From: SIG575 sp045632485
GTDB taxonomy: Bacteria > Bacillota > Clostridia > Oscillospirales > Acutalibacteraceae
NCBI GenBank assembly: GCA_045632485.1
Contig: JAZQWT010000006.1
Coordinates: 1-13,547, forward strand
Direction of reading: 5' to 3'
Length of the DNA stretch: 13,547 nucleotides
The notes beneath the pieces are model-generated. The model ran no database searches and was not told the DNA's origin. It was given only the letters and a program-made list of their open reading frames with translations. Position 1 is the first letter of the stretch, and each line of letters begins with the position of its first letter. The position numbers and the translations under genes were made by a program. Shown here piece by piece: positions 12,457-13,547 of the stretch.

Positions 12457-13547
12457 ATGGAAACTCAGAACATATTTTTCTTTTTAGCAATCAGTATGAT
12501 TACTATGTGCTTCGGTTGGGGTATACGTGGTTCTGCAATCGGAGGCGAAAAAGGTGCTATGTTACCTGGTGCTTTTATGGGTATACTTTGCGTCTGGTAC
12601 ACAGGTTCAGAACTACTGATGGATAACGTATATCTCTTTGCAGCCGCTTGTGCACTTGGTTATTTCTATGGTGGTATGGAACCTTACGGTTCAACAATGG
12701 GACTCGTTCTTGACCATAAATCTCCACGATATAATCCGTCCTTGGGTTATCTTGCGCTTGCTTTCAAAGGCTCAATCTGGAGTGGACTTGGATCAGCATT
12801 CCTTGGCATCAGCTTCTCTGCAATGAGTGGCGTTGTTTATAAATGGTACGATTTTGTTATTTTCTTTGCACTTGTTCCGTTAGTACAGGAAATCGGCTAT
12901 CGTATTTTCAACACACCTTACGATCCTGAACACGGCAGAATGCCCAAGGTTGGATTCTCAAAAGACAGCCGTGAAGAATGGGGACGTAACCTCGTAATAG
13001 TTGCAGGTGTATTGGTAATGATGGCAGTCCGTGGTGATATTTTCAGTATCATCATGTGGATTGGTGGTGCACTTGCAGGCTCAGTAGGTTGGGTTGTTGC
13101 TATTACATTCTATGACAAACAGATGTATCCTCTTAAAAACGGAAAACGTCTCTTCGGCAAACTCGATGAACTCAATGTTATTGACGGTTGGAAAATCATG
13201 GAATTCACACAGGGATGTTTCAATGGTCTCGGCATAGCAGGTGCATTTGTTATCGGTTGGCCTCTGGCAGCAAAAAACCTTGAACATGCTGAATCTATCG
13301 GCAAACTCTGGTACATGATACCACAAAAAGTTGATATTACTCTTTCATGGATATTCTGTGCTTTGATTATTCTTACAATTTTCCTCTTTATCATTCCTTA
13401 CCGCAAAAACGGCAACCAAATCACCCGCGCTTTCGGTGAAGTTGATATGAATATTGTTGAAGTACTTGAACGTCCCTGTTATATGGTAGGTCCTCTCGCA
13501 CTCGTTATGCTCGGTTCAACAACCATGGCTGCAATCATTTGTTGCTT
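12457..13547 (+). CDS. Polytopic membrane protein with G-W-G-I-R-G motif (C-terminus cut off)
   Basis: An open frame from ATG 12457 to the window end (363 residues seen), preceded by AAGGAA. I do not recognise a named family. It is an inner-membrane protein with about 9-10 hydrophobic segments in view, roughly residues 5-24, 32-50, 53-70, 92-118, 124-142, 178-196, 200-220, 250-272, 290-313 and 340-363. Conserved-looking features are GWGIRGSAIGGEKGAMLPG near the end of the first helix, GGMEPYG after the third, and a cytoplasmic-type stretch rich in charges (FNTPYDPEHGRMPKVGFSKD, residues 150-169). Similar GWGIRG-type membrane proteins occur, by memory, near BNR-family genes in other phyla. A transporter for the substrate or product of the sialidase-like/KdsB pair is the simplest contextual guess, but no known transporter family motif is seen. 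It is the last gene visible; more of the operon may follow. Confidence 0.8.
   Translation, partial: METQNIFFFLAISMITMCFGWGIRGSAIGGEKGAMLPGAFMGILCVWYTGSELLMDNVYLFAAACALGYFYGGMEPYGSTMGLVLDHKSPRYNPSLGYLALAFKGSIWSGLGSAFLGISFSAMSGVVYKWYDFVIFFALVPLVQEIGYRIFNTPYDPEHGRMPKVGFSKDSREEWGRNLVIVAGVLVMMAVRGDIFSIIMWIGGALAGSVGWVVAITFYDKQMYPLKNGKRLFGKLDELNVIDGWKIMEFTQGCFNGLGIAGAFVIGWPLAAKNLEHAESIGKLWYMIPQKVDITLSWIFCALIILTIFLFIIPYRKNGNQITRAFGEVDMNIVEVLERPCYMVGPLALVMLGSTTMAAIICC

Noticed and set aside
12638..12826. Short plus frame inside the last gene
   Set aside because: It is an out-of-frame shadow of the long hydrophobic frame starting at 12457, which has a ribosome binding site and operon spacing.

Overview
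The window is AT-rich DNA from a low-GC Gram-positive anaerobe, most likely a gut-type Clostridia (Oscillospiraceae/Lachnospiraceae range). This is inferred from strong AGGAGG-type ribosome binding sites, TTGAxx-17-TATAAT promoters (some with an extended TGn -10), a Firmicutes-type galT, a small XRE regulator and a heterodimeric ABC exporter. I found no rRNA, tRNA, CRISPR array or insertion sequence. Coding density is high and no gap exceeds about 220 bp.

Left part (1-3570, minus strand): a two-gene operon for a heterodimeric ABC exporter. The first gene carries the degenerate ATP site. The second overlaps it by ATGA and runs off the left edge. A good promoter lies just upstream, and an internal Shine-Dalgarno points to a TTG start. 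Middle part (3570-6745, plus strand): D-lactate dehydrogenase with an unusual four-cysteine tail; then a perfect 34-bp palindrome directly against the promoter of a small XRE regulator with its own terminator; then a monocistronic galT with promoter and terminator. The galT terminator is bidirectional and also serves the gene that converges on it.

Right part (6803-13547): a secreted neutral-ceramidase-like hydrolase (minus) is divergent from a tightly packed plus-strand cluster that runs off the right edge. The two are separated by a 12-bp inverted repeat that embeds overlapping, oppositely directed promoter-like sequences. The cluster is: GNAT acetyltransferase (O-GlcNAcase-tail type), an unrecognised 403-residue Rossmann-like protein, a KdsB-type CMP-ulosonate synthetase, a signal-less BNR/Asp-box sialidase-like protein, and a polytopic membrane protein with a G-W-G-I-R-G motif. 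Intergenic gaps are 23-27 bp except for one of 87 bp. From the 403-residue gene onward, arginine codons switch from AGA to CGT, so the last four genes look like a coherent, highly expressed or separately acquired unit.

This cluster is the best candidate for an undescribed system. It pairs an enzyme that activates a 3-deoxy-ulosonic acid (Kdo or relative) with a sialidase-fold protein, a possible transporter and a novel enzyme, in an organism that should not make lipopolysaccharide. I infer a pathway that scavenges or remodels an ulosonic acid, for use in capsule/wall polymer or as a nutrient. The actual substrate cannot be read from sequence alone.
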